Notes: generated by a model from the letters alone, not told the origin. DNA of 44,971 nt from Clostridia bacterium (GCA_017539425.1 JAFYHA010000147.1:1-44971); one strand, 5' to 3'; counted from the stretch's first letter, positions 24,320 through 31,600 are shown. Program-made: numbers and translations.

Positions 24320-24881
24320 CGACCACCTCGTCGGAATGCCGGACCGTACGGACGGAGACCTCTCCGGAAGACAGCGTCCGTACGCTGCCGGAGCGATCCC
24401 GCACAATCAGTCCGGCCCGGTCGTCGATCCCGGTCACATGGGCCTCGTAGGCCGGCGCGGGGGATGAAGAAATCATTCCGGATGGAAAGACCAGGACGTC
24501 CTGGCCGATCAGGCATGAGCGGCTACGGTACTCGGGAAGAACGGAAGTCAGCCGCTCGGATGAGAGCAAAGAAAAACTCGAAAGAATGTCCGCAGTCAGG
24601 CGGTTGGGAGAGAGGATCCGTCCGCTGAGGGTCTCAATATCCCCGGCGATTCCGGCGAGTTCCCTCGGCCATTTCCGGGAATACAGGTTGATACCGATCC
24701 CGACAACGGCGTAGTCCAGGGAACCGTTTTCCATATGAACCGAGGCTTCGGTCAGGATCCCGCAGATCTTCTTCCCGTTCATCTGAAGGTCGTTGACCCA
24801 TTTGATCCGGACACGGGGATCTGAACCCTCAAGCTGGTTTTCAATGGCATGGGCGGTCACTACGGAGGCAAATACGGTCAA
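24309..24881 (-). CDS. birA: BirA C-terminal fragment: catalytic remainder and SH3-like domain (frameshifted)
   Basis: This frame continues the biotin-protein ligase catalytic domain exactly where the upstream frame stops. It has TVFASVVTAHAIE, then RIKWVNDLQMNGKKICGILTE (the biotin-contacting KWxND and GxxxGILTE motifs), VVGIGINLYSRKWP and a C-terminal SH3-like part (IGQDVLVFPSG, VTGIDDRAGLIV). If translated alone it would begin at the TTG at 24881, which overlaps the previous TGA as TTGA, but it would lack the biotinyl-AMP loop GRGRYGR. Restoring one T in CCTTTGACC would join both frames into a normal BirA of about 340 residues. I read it as a frameshifted gene or a sequence error, and less likely as recoding. 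Confidence 0.8.
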   Translation of the reverse strand: MTVFASVVTAHAIENQLEGSDPRVRIKWVNDLQMNGKKICGILTEASVHMENGSLDYAVVGIGINLYSRKWPRELAGIAGDIETLSGRILSPNRLTADILSSFSLLSSERLTSVLPEYRSRSCLIGQDVLVFPSGMISSSPAPAYEAHVTGIDDRAGLIVRDRSGSVRTLSSGEVSVRTVRHSDEVVDDA

Positions 24882-25333
24882 AGGACCGCATCGTTCAGCG
24901 GAAGACTTGAGCGGACCAGCAGGGAAAGATAGAGACCTGCATTTCCGGGAGATTCAAAGTGTCTTCCATAGCGTCCCCGACCGGAAGTCTGCTCCCGGCT
25001 GATGACGGCAAAGCCGTCCGGAGCCCCTTCCTGGGCCCGGGCTTTGGCATAGGCGTTCGTGGAATCGACGGTATCCAGTACGGCCAGTTCCGGCTTCGCC
25101 TGGCCGTCGGGCCAGAAACGGAGGATTCCTTCCCGGCTGAGCACGGAATCCCGGAGCAACCGATATCCCTGCCGGGGCGTTCCCAAAATGGGGTGGCCCT
25201 GTTCCCGTAAAAGCTGCACCGCTTTCCAGACGGCGGCGCGGCTGATATGCAGCTGTGTGGCGAGAGCGGCGCCGGAAACCGGGGCATCCGCTTTCAGAAG
25301 AGCCGACAGAACGGAAGAAGAAACCGTGGACAT
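24878..25333 (-). CDS. birA: BirA N-terminal fragment: HTH repressor domain and first part of the ligase domain (frameshifted)
   Basis: BirA is both the biotin-protein ligase and the biotin repressor. This 151-residue frame has the winged-helix domain (VSGAALATQLHISRAAVWKAV and GYRLL), then LDTVDSTNAYAKARA, the ATP/biotin loop EQTSGRGRYGRHFESP and NAGLYLSLLVRSSLPLNDAVL, where it meets TGA in mid-domain. GAGGTGTCT precedes the ATG at 25333. It keeps the DNA-binding domain, so even if the ligase is broken it might still bind its operator, but dimer formation needs the missing part. At least one functional ligase is essential, so either this gene works by frameshifting, the sequence has an error or a second birA exists. 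Confidence 0.82.
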   Translation of the reverse strand: MSTVSSSVLSALLKADAPVSGAALATQLHISRAAVWKAVQLLREQGHPILGTPRQGYRLLRDSVLSREGILRFWPDGQAKPELAVLDTVDSTNAYAKARAQEGAPDGFAVISREQTSGRGRYGRHFESPGNAGLYLSLLVRSSLPLNDAVL

Positions 25334-25363
25334 AGACACCTCTTGAAAATGGAATCTGCGAAC

Positions 25364-25392
25364 AGTGTAGCACGGCCGCTTCAGAATGTCAA
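25364..25392 (-). promoter_or_regulatory. Promoter of birA-bioY
   Basis: On the minus strand TTGACA (25387-25392), 17 bp, TACACT (25364-25369), 31 bases before the birA start. The -35 is covered by the inverted repeat at 25388-25416. Confidence 0.8.
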
Positions 25393-25416
25393 CCAAATCC
25401 TGAAAAGAAGGTTGAC
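25388..25416. promoter_or_regulatory. BirA-operator-like inverted repeat
   Basis: GTCAACC (25388-25394) and GGTTGAC (25410-25416) are perfect inverted repeats separated by 15 bp. Known BirA sites are inverted repeats of GTTAACC/GGTTAAC type with 14-16 bp spacers, so the match is close (one base per half). It overlaps the birA -35 box and lies 31 bp upstream of the xpt -35, which suggests biotin-dependent autoregulation. Confidence 0.65.
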
Positions 25417-25446
25417 GTTTGGAAAAGGTGAAATCGGCCCGTCTAC

Positions 25447-25475
25447 TTGTCGGGATAAAGAAAAAGGTATATAAT
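25447..25475 (+). promoter_or_regulatory. Promoter of xpt and probably the downstream operon
   Basis: TTGTCG (25447-25452), 17 bp, perfect TATAAT (25470-25475). The leader is only about 27 nt, so the purine riboswitch often found before xpt is absent here. Confidence 0.75.
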
Positions 25476-25508
25476 GAACATACTATCTTTTTTGCAGGCG
25501 GAGGGCTT

Positions 25509-26084
25509 ATGAAACTCTTGGAAGAACGGATCGTGAAAGACGGCGTGATCGGTGAGGGGGACGTGCTGAAAGTCAACAGTTTTCTGAACCACCAGATCGA
25601 TACGGAATTCATATCCAAACTCGGGGAGGAATTCTACCGGCTTTACAAGGATGAGAACATCAACAAGATCGTTACGATCGAAGCGTCCGGAATCGGAATT
25701 GCATGCCTGACCGCATTGTATTTCAAGTGCCCGGTCGTGTTTGCGAAAAAGTCAAAAACATCCAACATCAGTTCGGACGTCTATACGGCATCCGTGGCTT
25801 CGTATACGCACGGAACGGTGTCAAACGTGATCGTTTCCAAAGAGTTCCTGACTCCTTCCGACCGCGTGCTCATCATTGACGATTTTCTGACCAAAGGGAA
25901 CGCGTTGATCGCCCTGTCCACCATCGTGAAAGAATCCGGAGCGACACTGGTCGGCGCCGGTATCGTGATCGAAAAGGCATATCAGCAGGGCGGAGAAATG
26001 ATCCGGAGAATGGGAATCCGGGTCGAATCGCTGGCCAAGATCGCATCGATGGATGTGCGGAGCGGAATCCGCTTTGCGGACTGA
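25509..26084 (+). CDS. xpt: Xanthine phosphoribosyltransferase
   Basis: Xpt makes XMP from xanthine and PRPP in purine salvage. The 191-residue protein closely follows the Bacillus Xpt pattern: VLKVNSFLNHQIDTEFI, KIVTIEASGIGIACLTAL, the PRPP-binding loop VLIIDDFLTKGNALIAL and IVIEKAYQQGG near the end. The ATG at 25509 lies behind GGCGGAGGG. It has a strong promoter but no terminator after it, and the cyclase gene begins 7 bases later. The salvage enzyme and the signalling genes behind it are therefore probably on one transcript. Confidence 0.95.
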   Translation: MKLLEERIVKDGVIGEGDVLKVNSFLNHQIDTEFISKLGEEFYRLYKDENINKIVTIEASGIGIACLTALYFKCPVVFAKKSKTSNISSDVYTASVASYTHGTVSNVIVSKEFLTPSDRVLIIDDFLTKGNALIALSTIVKESGATLVGAGIVIEKAYQQGGEMIRRMGIRVESLAKIASMDVRSGIRFAD

Positions 26085-26091
26085 TACGAAT

Positions 26092-27915
26092 ATGGCAAGC
26101 GACTCTCGACTGAAAAAGAAGAACAAAGTCTGGGAGATCGGACTGGTAGTCCTGGTTGCGGCCCTGACGTTCCTGTTCTGCTGGCTGCAGCCCCTGTATG
26201 CGCTGGACAAAGCCGTTTCGGACGCGTTTTACCGGTCTTTCTATGCCCCTGACCCCCGGATCAAGATCGTTGCGATCGATGAGAAAACCCTGGCCGCATA
26301 CGGCAATCCGCAGAACTGGGACAGAGAGATCTATGACCGGTTGATCCAAACGCTCAACGGAACGGACGCACCGGGACCGCTGGTGGTCGCGATCGATATA
26401 TTGATGAGTTCGGTCAAAAACGGGGAAACGGATGCGGCGTTCGCCGCCACCTGTGCCGCAAGCGGAAATGTCGTGACAGCGGTCAACCTTCTGTACCGGG
26501 ATAAGCTGGCCGAGGCCAGAGACGGAACGATCGTACTGGAAAAAAATGTTGTGGACCAGGTCGAAATGCCCTTTGCCGAACTGGCGGACGCAACCACATC
26601 CGGCTTTGTGAATGCCATGATCGACGGGCGGGACAACTATGTGCGGTGCGCCAAGTTGTCAGAGCGGATCGGCATGCAGACGCTGGACTCCTTTGATATG
26701 GCGGCATACCGGGTGTTCTGTGAAAGAACAGGCAGGAACCTGTCCCTTCCCAAAACGGGGGCGGACGGAACATTTGTCGTCCAGTATGCCGGCAGAAGCG
26801 GCACCTTTGAGATCATTTCCATGGCCGATATCCTGGACGGGACCGTGGATCCCAGGGCCTGCTCCGGAGCGGTGGTGTTCGTAGGGGCATATGCCAGTGG
26901 ACTTCAGGACGCCTACAACGTGCCTGCACAGCGGGGAGCGATGATGTACGGGGTGGAGATCCATGCCAACATCTTCAGCGCGCTCCTGAGCGGACGGACC
27001 GCTCTGCCTGCGCAGCAGTGGCTGTACGGTTTGATTGCGGCACTTGTCGTGGCCGCTTTCTGGTGGTTCGGCAAGAAACTGAAACCGGTTGCCGCAGCCG
27101 CCGTGATGGCGGCGGGAATCGGAGGCACGGTGGGGATCTGCAGGCTCCTGGCCGGACTCGGCGTCATCACAAGTCTGATCGATATACCGATTTGGCTGAT
27201 TCTGGGATATGCCTATATCCTGATCAGCGGGTTCCTGGCGGAACGCCACAGAAGGCAGGAGGTCGTATCCGCCTTTAAACAGTATGTGGCGCCTCAGGTC
27301 GTGGAGGAGATCTCCAAATCCGGTTCATTTGAACTGAACCTGGGCGGACAGGCCCGGTCGGTGGCGGTACTGTTTGTGGACATCCGCGGCTTTACCCCCT
27401 TGTCTGAAAGCCTTCCGCCGGAACTGGTTGTCAGTATCCTGAACAGATGCCTGGAGCAGACTACGAAGGCGATTTTCCAGAACGGAGGCACGCTGGATAA
27501 GTTTATCGGCGATGCCACCATGGCACTGTTCAACGCCCCGATCGATCTCGAGGATTATGTGTTCAAGGCTGTATGTACGGCCGTAGATATCCGGTCCGGT
27601 ATCGCATCCATCCAGAGTGAGCTTCAGGAAAAATACGGAAAGATCGTGAATGTGGGTATCGGAGTGAACTGCGGAACCGCGGTCATAGGCAATATCGGAT
27701 GCGAGTTCCGGATGGATTATACCGCGATCGGCGACACCGTCAACACCGCGGCCAGACTGGAAAGCAATGCAAAGCCCGGACAGATTCTGATCAGCGAGCA
27801 GGTCTATGAACCGCTCAAGGACAGGCTGTCGGTCACCCCTGTCGGGGAAATACCATTGAAAGGAAAGACGCAGAGTGTATTCGTCTACCAGGTGGACGAG
27901 ATCCTGCGGACATGA
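26092..27915 (+). CDS. CHASE2-domain class III adenylate/guanylate cyclase
   Basis: This 607-residue membrane protein has an N-terminal TM (about 14-34), a large extracellular CHASE2 domain (FYAPDPRIKIVAIDEKTLAAYG, GPLVVAIDILMSSVK; about 40-300), three C-terminal TMs (about 305-390) and a cytosolic class III cyclase domain. The cyclase residues all look intact: metal Asps D430 (FVDIRGFT) and D474 (FIGDATMALF), purine-specifying K470 and D548, and the transition-state residues N551 and R555 (IGDTVNTAARLE). The Lys/Asp pair predicts ATP, hence cAMP. I start at 26092, 7 bases after xpt; an in-frame ATG at 26053 lies inside xpt. CHASE2 ligands are unknown. Next genes follow with almost no gap. 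Confidence 0.92.
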   Translation: MASDSRLKKKNKVWEIGLVVLVAALTFLFCWLQPLYALDKAVSDAFYRSFYAPDPRIKIVAIDEKTLAAYGNPQNWDREIYDRLIQTLNGTDAPGPLVVAIDILMSSVKNGETDAAFAATCAASGNVVTAVNLLYRDKLAEARDGTIVLEKNVVDQVEMPFAELADATTSGFVNAMIDGRDNYVRCAKLSERIGMQTLDSFDMAAYRVFCERTGRNLSLPKTGADGTFVVQYAGRSGTFEIISMADILDGTVDPRACSGAVVFVGAYASGLQDAYNVPAQRGAMMYGVEIHANIFSALLSGRTALPAQQWLYGLIAALVVAAFWWFGKKLKPVAAAAVMAAGIGGTVGICRLLAGLGVITSLIDIPIWLILGYAYILISGFLAERHRRQEVVSAFKQYVAPQVVEEISKSGSFELNLGGQARSVAVLFVDIRGFTPLSESLPPELVVSILNRCLEQTTKAIFQNGGTLDKFIGDATMALFNAPIDLEDYVFKAVCTAVDIRSGIASIQSELQEKYGKIVNVGIGVNCGTAVIGNIGCEFRMDYTAIGDTVNTAARLESNAKPGQILISEQVYEPLKDRLSVTPVGEIPLKGKTQSVFVYQVDEILRT

Positions 27916-27916
27916 T

Positions 27917-28708
27917 ATGCTTTATTTGATCCCGGAGATCCGGCGGCTGAAGGAGAGCGCAGAAATCGCCTCCCGTTACAGCGCAGGATTTGAGTACAAC
28001 GATTTTTTCCATCCGGACATTCTGGACGATCCGGAAGAGATCCGGCGCCTGATCGGAACGTATCTCGATCTGCCCAGAGACCGTAGTCTGGACACGCTCC
28101 ACGGTGCATTCCTGGACGTGACTGTCCACAGTTCGGACTCCCTGATCGTGTCTGCTTCCGACAAACGCGTCCGTCAGTGTATGGAGATCGCCTCGGAGCT
28201 TGGCGTGAAAGCGGTCATCTTCCACACCAACCTGGTTCCCAATTTTTTCTCTGAAAAATATATGCAGAACTGGTGTGACCGGAACGAATCCTACTGGAGA
28301 CAGATTCTGAAGGATTATGCCCCTGTCCGGGTCTACATGGAAAATATGTTTGACCGGATACCGGATTGTCTGGCCCAGCTGGCCGAGCGTATGAAAGATG
28401 AGCCCGGATTCGGAGTGTGTCTGGATTACGCGCACGCCTATGTGTTCGGGGATGAGCCGGAACGGTTCTGCCGTGTGCTGAAGCCGTATATCCGGCACAT
28501 GCACATCAATGACAACGATCTTCTGCGCGACATGCACTGGCCGGTCGGGGCGGGAAAGATCGACTGGGAAAAATTCGGAGCGTTTGCAAAGGAACTGCCC
28601 GAGGATGTCACAACGCTGATCGAGGTCTCCTCCCTGGAGGATTTTGTGAGTTCCGCAGAAGCATTACGGGCTATGGGCATCCGTCGGGCTGACGGGAAGA
28701 AGGAGTGA
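27917..28708 (+). CDS. Sugar phosphate isomerase/epimerase-like TIM-barrel protein
   Basis: The 263-residue protein looks like the xylose-isomerase-like/AP-endonuclease-2 TIM barrel: ASELGVKAVIFHTNLVPNF, VRVYMENMFDRIPDCLAQL, a metal-site Asp/His pair in FGVCLDYAHAYVFG, HMHINDNDLLRDMHWPVGAGKIDW and LIEVSSLEDFV. Possible metal ligands are the Glu in YMEN, the Asp/His in DYAH, the His in HIND and the Glu in IEVS. The substrate is unknown. Its ATG is one base after the cyclase TGA and the next gene starts 3 bases after its stop, so it is embedded in the signalling operon. A sugar or nucleotide-derived substrate for the pathway is a guess only. Confidence 0.8.
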   Translation: MLYLIPEIRRLKESAEIASRYSAGFEYNDFFHPDILDDPEEIRRLIGTYLDLPRDRSLDTLHGAFLDVTVHSSDSLIVSASDKRVRQCMEIASELGVKAVIFHTNLVPNFFSEKYMQNWCDRNESYWRQILKDYAPVRVYMENMFDRIPDCLAQLAERMKDEPGFGVCLDYAHAYVFGDEPERFCRVLKPYIRHMHINDNDLLRDMHWPVGAGKIDWEKFGAFAKELPEDVTTLIEVSSLEDFVSSAEALRAMGIRRADGKKE

Positions 28709-28711
28709 CGC

Positions 28712-30235
28712 ATGCTGGTTTATTCACAACTTCGGTCCATCCTGAACAGCGGCATCGCGCTGACTACGGAAAAGGACCGCAACAAGCTGTATGAGATGCT
28801 GATCAGCACGGCGATGAGCATTACGAACTGTGACGCCGGCACTCTGTATCTGTACAAAGACAACAGCCTTTCGTTCAAAATCATGAAGACGCTGTCCCAG
28901 AATGTCAGCCGCGGGGAGAATGGGGAAGAAATCGACCTGCCCCCGGTTCCACTGAAAGAGGAGAATGTTTGCGCGTATGCTGCGATCCACCGGAAGCTGG
29001 TCAATGTTCCGGATGTCTACCACAGTACGATGTTCGATTTTTCGGGGCCCAAGAAATACGATTCGATCACGGGTTATCACACGGGTTCCATGCTGGTGAT
29101 CCCGCTGATGGATGCCGAGGGGACTCTGGTCGGGGTCCTTCAGCTGATTAACGCACAGGATCGCGAAACGGGAAAAGTCGTGGCATTCGATGCGGAAGAC
29201 GAGTTTGTGATCCGCTCGCTTGGCTCCATGGCTGCTGTCACCATATTGAATGCCATTTATATCGAACAGATCCGCAACCAGTTGCATTCGTTTGTCAACG
29301 CCTTTGCGACCGCGGTTGACGAACGGACGCCATACAACGGGGAACACACCCGGAAAGTGACCATCTATACCGGACTGCTGGTGGATTATCTGAATGACAG
29401 TTACAAAGACTGTATACAGAAAGACTTCTACTTTGAAAAACGGGACCGGGTTCAGCTTTTGATGGCGGCGGCCCTGCATGATGTAGGGAAAATGGTAGTC
29501 CCGCTTTCCGTGATGAACAAGGATTCCAGACTCGGAGACCGGTTGGAGGACGTTCGGAACCGCTTTGAACTGCTGGCGGCCTACTATGATCTGGACTATT
29601 TCAAGGGTACGATCTCCGAAGAAGAGAGGCAGGAAAAGCACAGGAATCTCAAAGACAGCCTGGACTTCATCCAGAAGATCAACCGGGTCGGAGTCCTTTC
29701 GGACGAGGAGCTGGCCAGATCCGCCGAGATTGCCGGGCAGACATACCGCAAGCCGGACGGAAGCGTCATCCGGTTCCTGACGGACTATGAAGCGGACTGT
29801 CTGTCGATCCGGACCGGAACGCTCACGGATGAAGAAAGAAAAATCATTGAAAGTCATGTAGACATGACAAAACAGATTCTGGAGAAAGTCCAGTTCAACA
29901 AGGAATACGGAGACGTAATCCGGCTGGCGGTTTCCCATCATGAACGTCTGGACGGGAGCGGATATCCGAATCACCTGAAGGCGGATCAGCTGGACGCGGG
30001 CGCCAGAATCCTGGCGGTCACGGATGTCTATGATGCCCTGACGTCGTCGGACAGACCGTACAAGACGCCGATTCCCAGACCGAAAGCGTTTGCCATTCTG
30101 AAGGATATGGCCAAGGCCGGAAAGCTGGATGAACGGATGGTGAACGGGCTGGAAGCAGCCCTGAGCCGGTTTACGGATGAGGAGATCAAGGCTATGACAC
30201 AAGACCGATCCCAGGGTTTCTTCAGGACGGTCTAA
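28712..30235 (+). CDS. GAF-HD-GYP protein, putative cyclic-di-nucleotide phosphodiesterase
   Basis: The 507-residue protein has no signal peptide. An N-terminal GAF domain (about 15-185: DAGTLYLYKDNSLSFKI, GSMLVIPLMDAEGTLVGVLQLIN) is joined to an HD-GYP domain (about 190-500). Metal and catalytic residues are visible: the His in NGEHTRKV, H256-D257 (AALHDVGKM) and H409-H410 with HHERLDGSGYP (GYP at 417-419), then ILAVTDVYDALTSSDRPYK. HD-GYP enzymes hydrolyse c-di-GMP or related dinucleotides. An insert of roughly 90 residues lies between the HD pair and the GYP part (around 265-375), which is unusual. GAAGGAG precedes the ATG. The GAF ligand could be a cyclic nucleotide. Confidence 0.88.
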   Translation: MLVYSQLRSILNSGIALTTEKDRNKLYEMLISTAMSITNCDAGTLYLYKDNSLSFKIMKTLSQNVSRGENGEEIDLPPVPLKEENVCAYAAIHRKLVNVPDVYHSTMFDFSGPKKYDSITGYHTGSMLVIPLMDAEGTLVGVLQLINAQDRETGKVVAFDAEDEFVIRSLGSMAAVTILNAIYIEQIRNQLHSFVNAFATAVDERTPYNGEHTRKVTIYTGLLVDYLNDSYKDCIQKDFYFEKRDRVQLLMAAALHDVGKMVVPLSVMNKDSRLGDRLEDVRNRFELLAAYYDLDYFKGTISEEERQEKHRNLKDSLDFIQKINRVGVLSDEELARSAEIAGQTYRKPDGSVIRFLTDYEADCLSIRTGTLTDEERKIIESHVDMTKQILEKVQFNKEYGDVIRLAVSHHERLDGSGYPNHLKADQLDAGARILAVTDVYDALTSSDRPYKTPIPRPKAFAILKDMAKAGKLDERMVNGLEAALSRFTDEEIKAMTQDRSQGFFRTV

Positions 30236-30258
30236 GGCAAAAGAGAGGATAGATAACA

Positions 30259-31212
30259 ATGGTTAAGAATGCTAAACTATGGATCATTCTGGGAGCGGTT
30301 GTGCTGGTTGCCGCCGTCACGATCGTGCTTGTGATCGTGCTTTCCCAACCCAAGAAAGCCGAATCCTATCGCATAATTCAAATCTATAACTCTGAAGGAA
30401 TTGTTACGGTAGACAGGGAAAACGTAGGACAACTGAAAGCCTATCCCAATATGAGGCTGCAGTCCGGCGATGTGCTGACCGTCGGGACGGAAAGCCGTGT
30501 CTATCTGAAGCTGGACTCGGACAAGTATATTCTGGCGGAGCCTGAAACGGTGGTTGAAATCATTGCGGAAGGGACCCCGGAAGCTTCCAAGACCACAATC
30601 AACCTGGTCAAGGGCACCATCGTGAACCGGGTTGACTCCAAGCTGAATGAAAACTCCAGCTATGAGATCAATGCGTCCAATTCTACGATGGCTATCCGGG
30701 GAACAATGTTGATGGTCTCCTACTTGGGGGATGATGTGACGGCTCACGTGAAGGTGGATGTTTTTGAAGGAGAGGTTGAAGCGAGACCTTTCAATCCTAA
30801 TATCCCTAATTCCGATATTGAAGCCCATAAGATACGCGCCGGTGAAGGGGCTGAGATCGTCATCAAGGACTCGATGGAGGCCCAAGTGGAGAAACGTGCC
30901 AGCGCTGATCTCCGCACTCTGACAGCAGGCATCCTGCAGTTTATGCTCACGAGTGCGCAGGAAGACAGCCAAAAATATCAATTTGACCAAAACATGCTGG
31001 AAGAGGCGATTCAAGAGAAAACCGGAAAAGCAGAAACCAGCGAGGTGACATTTACGGTTGAGGGCACGATATTTGCGGTCGTACGTGTCAAAAAAGGGGA
31101 AAAGGTCGTCTGCCCGACGATCCAACCGACACCAAACGGTCACTGGAAATTTGATTTTGATCAGCCAATCGAGAATGACACAACGATCATATGGGAGGAA
31201 GATCCTTCCTAG
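30259..31212 (+). CDS. Membrane-anchored FecR-domain protein
   Basis: The 317-residue protein has one N-terminal TM (WIILGAVVLVAAVTIVLVIVL) and an extracytoplasmic FecR-like beta domain: SEGIVTVDRENVGQLKAYPNM, LQSGDVLTVGTESRVYLKLD, TTINLVKGTIVNRV, NSTMAIRGTMLMVSY and VFEGEVEARPF. FecR domains outside iron transport occur with CHASE2 cyclases and sensor systems in many bacteria. The rest (about 215-317) has no motif I recognise. Base composition in the middle is visibly more AT-rich than in its neighbours. It follows the HD-GYP gene by 23 bases behind AGAGAGGAT and ends the operon before a hairpin at 31238. Confidence 0.83.
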   Translation: MVKNAKLWIILGAVVLVAAVTIVLVIVLSQPKKAESYRIIQIYNSEGIVTVDRENVGQLKAYPNMRLQSGDVLTVGTESRVYLKLDSDKYILAEPETVVEIIAEGTPEASKTTINLVKGTIVNRVDSKLNENSSYEINASNSTMAIRGTMLMVSYLGDDVTAHVKVDVFEGEVEARPFNPNIPNSDIEAHKIRAGEGAEIVIKDSMEAQVEKRASADLRTLTAGILQFMLTSAQEDSQKYQFDQNMLEEAIQEKTGKAETSEVTFTVEGTIFAVVRVKKGEKVVCPTIQPTPNGHWKFDFDQPIENDTTIIWEEDPS

Positions 31213-31237
31213 TGCATCCGGTCAAGGGGAGATACCG

Positions 31238-31280
31238 GGCAGCGCCGCAGGCGGAAAACCGCATTGCGGCGCTGCCTGTT
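31238..31280 (+). terminator. Terminator of the xpt-signalling operon
   Basis: GGCAGCGCCGCA (31238-31249) pairs with TGCGGCGCTGCC (31265-31276), with an inner GCGG/CCGC hairpin on an AAAA loop. The tail TGTTTGCG is poor in T, so efficiency may be partial. Confidence 0.65.
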
Positions 31281-31330
31281 TGCGAGCGTCCGCGCGCACG
31301 CAACAAAATAACTTTTTTGTAGTGATTATG

Positions 31331-31359
31331 TTGACTTTTATTAGTGCCTATGCTAGAAT
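31331..31359 (+). promoter_or_regulatory. Promoter of the nucleoside transporter operon
   Basis: TTGACT (31331-31336), 17 bp, TAGAAT (31354-31359), placed about 20 bases before the riboswitch aptamer. Confidence 0.78.
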
Positions 31360-31387
31360 GAAATTATTAGAATTGTATGGAAAATTT

Positions 31388-31466
31388 AACCGATATATCT
31401 TTGAATGTTTGGTTCCCAAGGGCTCAAAAGTCTCTACCGTGACGCCCCAAGTCACGACTATTGGTT
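31388..31466 (+). promoter_or_regulatory. Guanine-family purine riboswitch with non-standard P2 arm
   Basis: P1 pairs AACCGATA (31388-31395) with TATTGGTT (31459-31466). The J2/3 sequence GTCTCTACC, P3 CGTGAC/GTCACG (31438-31443, 31451-31456) with 7-base loop GCCCCAA, and J3/1 ACTAT reproduce the purine riboswitch core. The base equal to position 74 is C (31458), which specifies guanine-type ligands rather than adenine. The P2 arm (about 31400-31428) is unusual: TTTGA/TCAAA encloses an internal loop and a small TTTGG/CCAAG helix instead of the 7-base L2 that normally kisses L3. Variants of this fold bind xanthine or 2'-deoxyguanosine, so the ligand is open. It precedes a nucleoside importer. 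Confidence 0.85.
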
Positions 31467-31470
31467 TCAG

Positions 31471-31490
31471 GCAACTCAAAAAGGAGTTGC
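31471..31490 (+). other. Hairpin between riboswitch aptamer and terminator
   Basis: GCAACTC (31471-31477) and GAGTTGC (31484-31490) form a perfect 7-bp stem with loop AAAAAG. It belongs to the expression platform; whether it acts as an antiterminator component or a spacer hairpin is not clear. Confidence 0.55.
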
Positions 31491-31499
31491 AAAGCGGGC

Positions 31500-31533
31500 A
31501 CGGGAAGCAGACAGGTCTGTTTCCCGTTTTTTT
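31500..31533 (+). terminator. Riboswitch-controlled intrinsic terminator
   Basis: ACGGGAA-CAGAC and GTCTG-TTCCCGT form a long stem followed by seven T. It lies 67 bases before the transporter start. In this family ligand binding normally stabilises P1 and favours such a terminator, so purine excess should shut off uptake. Confidence 0.88.
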
Positions 31534-31600
31534 GTATGTTATCGCCGGCCCGAAAGCTGGCGGATCGCATAAGCAAAGCATTTTTGGAGGATGAAAAGCT

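Noticed and set aside
25476-25508. Purine riboswitch in front of xpt
   Set aside because: The leader is only about 30 nt and has no aptamer core; the purine riboswitch of the window is in front of the importer operon instead.
28724-30259. A 511-codon open frame on the minus strand opposite the GAF-HD-GYP gene
   Set aside because: It covers a gene with complete catalytic motifs on the other strand, and no promoter or ribosome site supports it.
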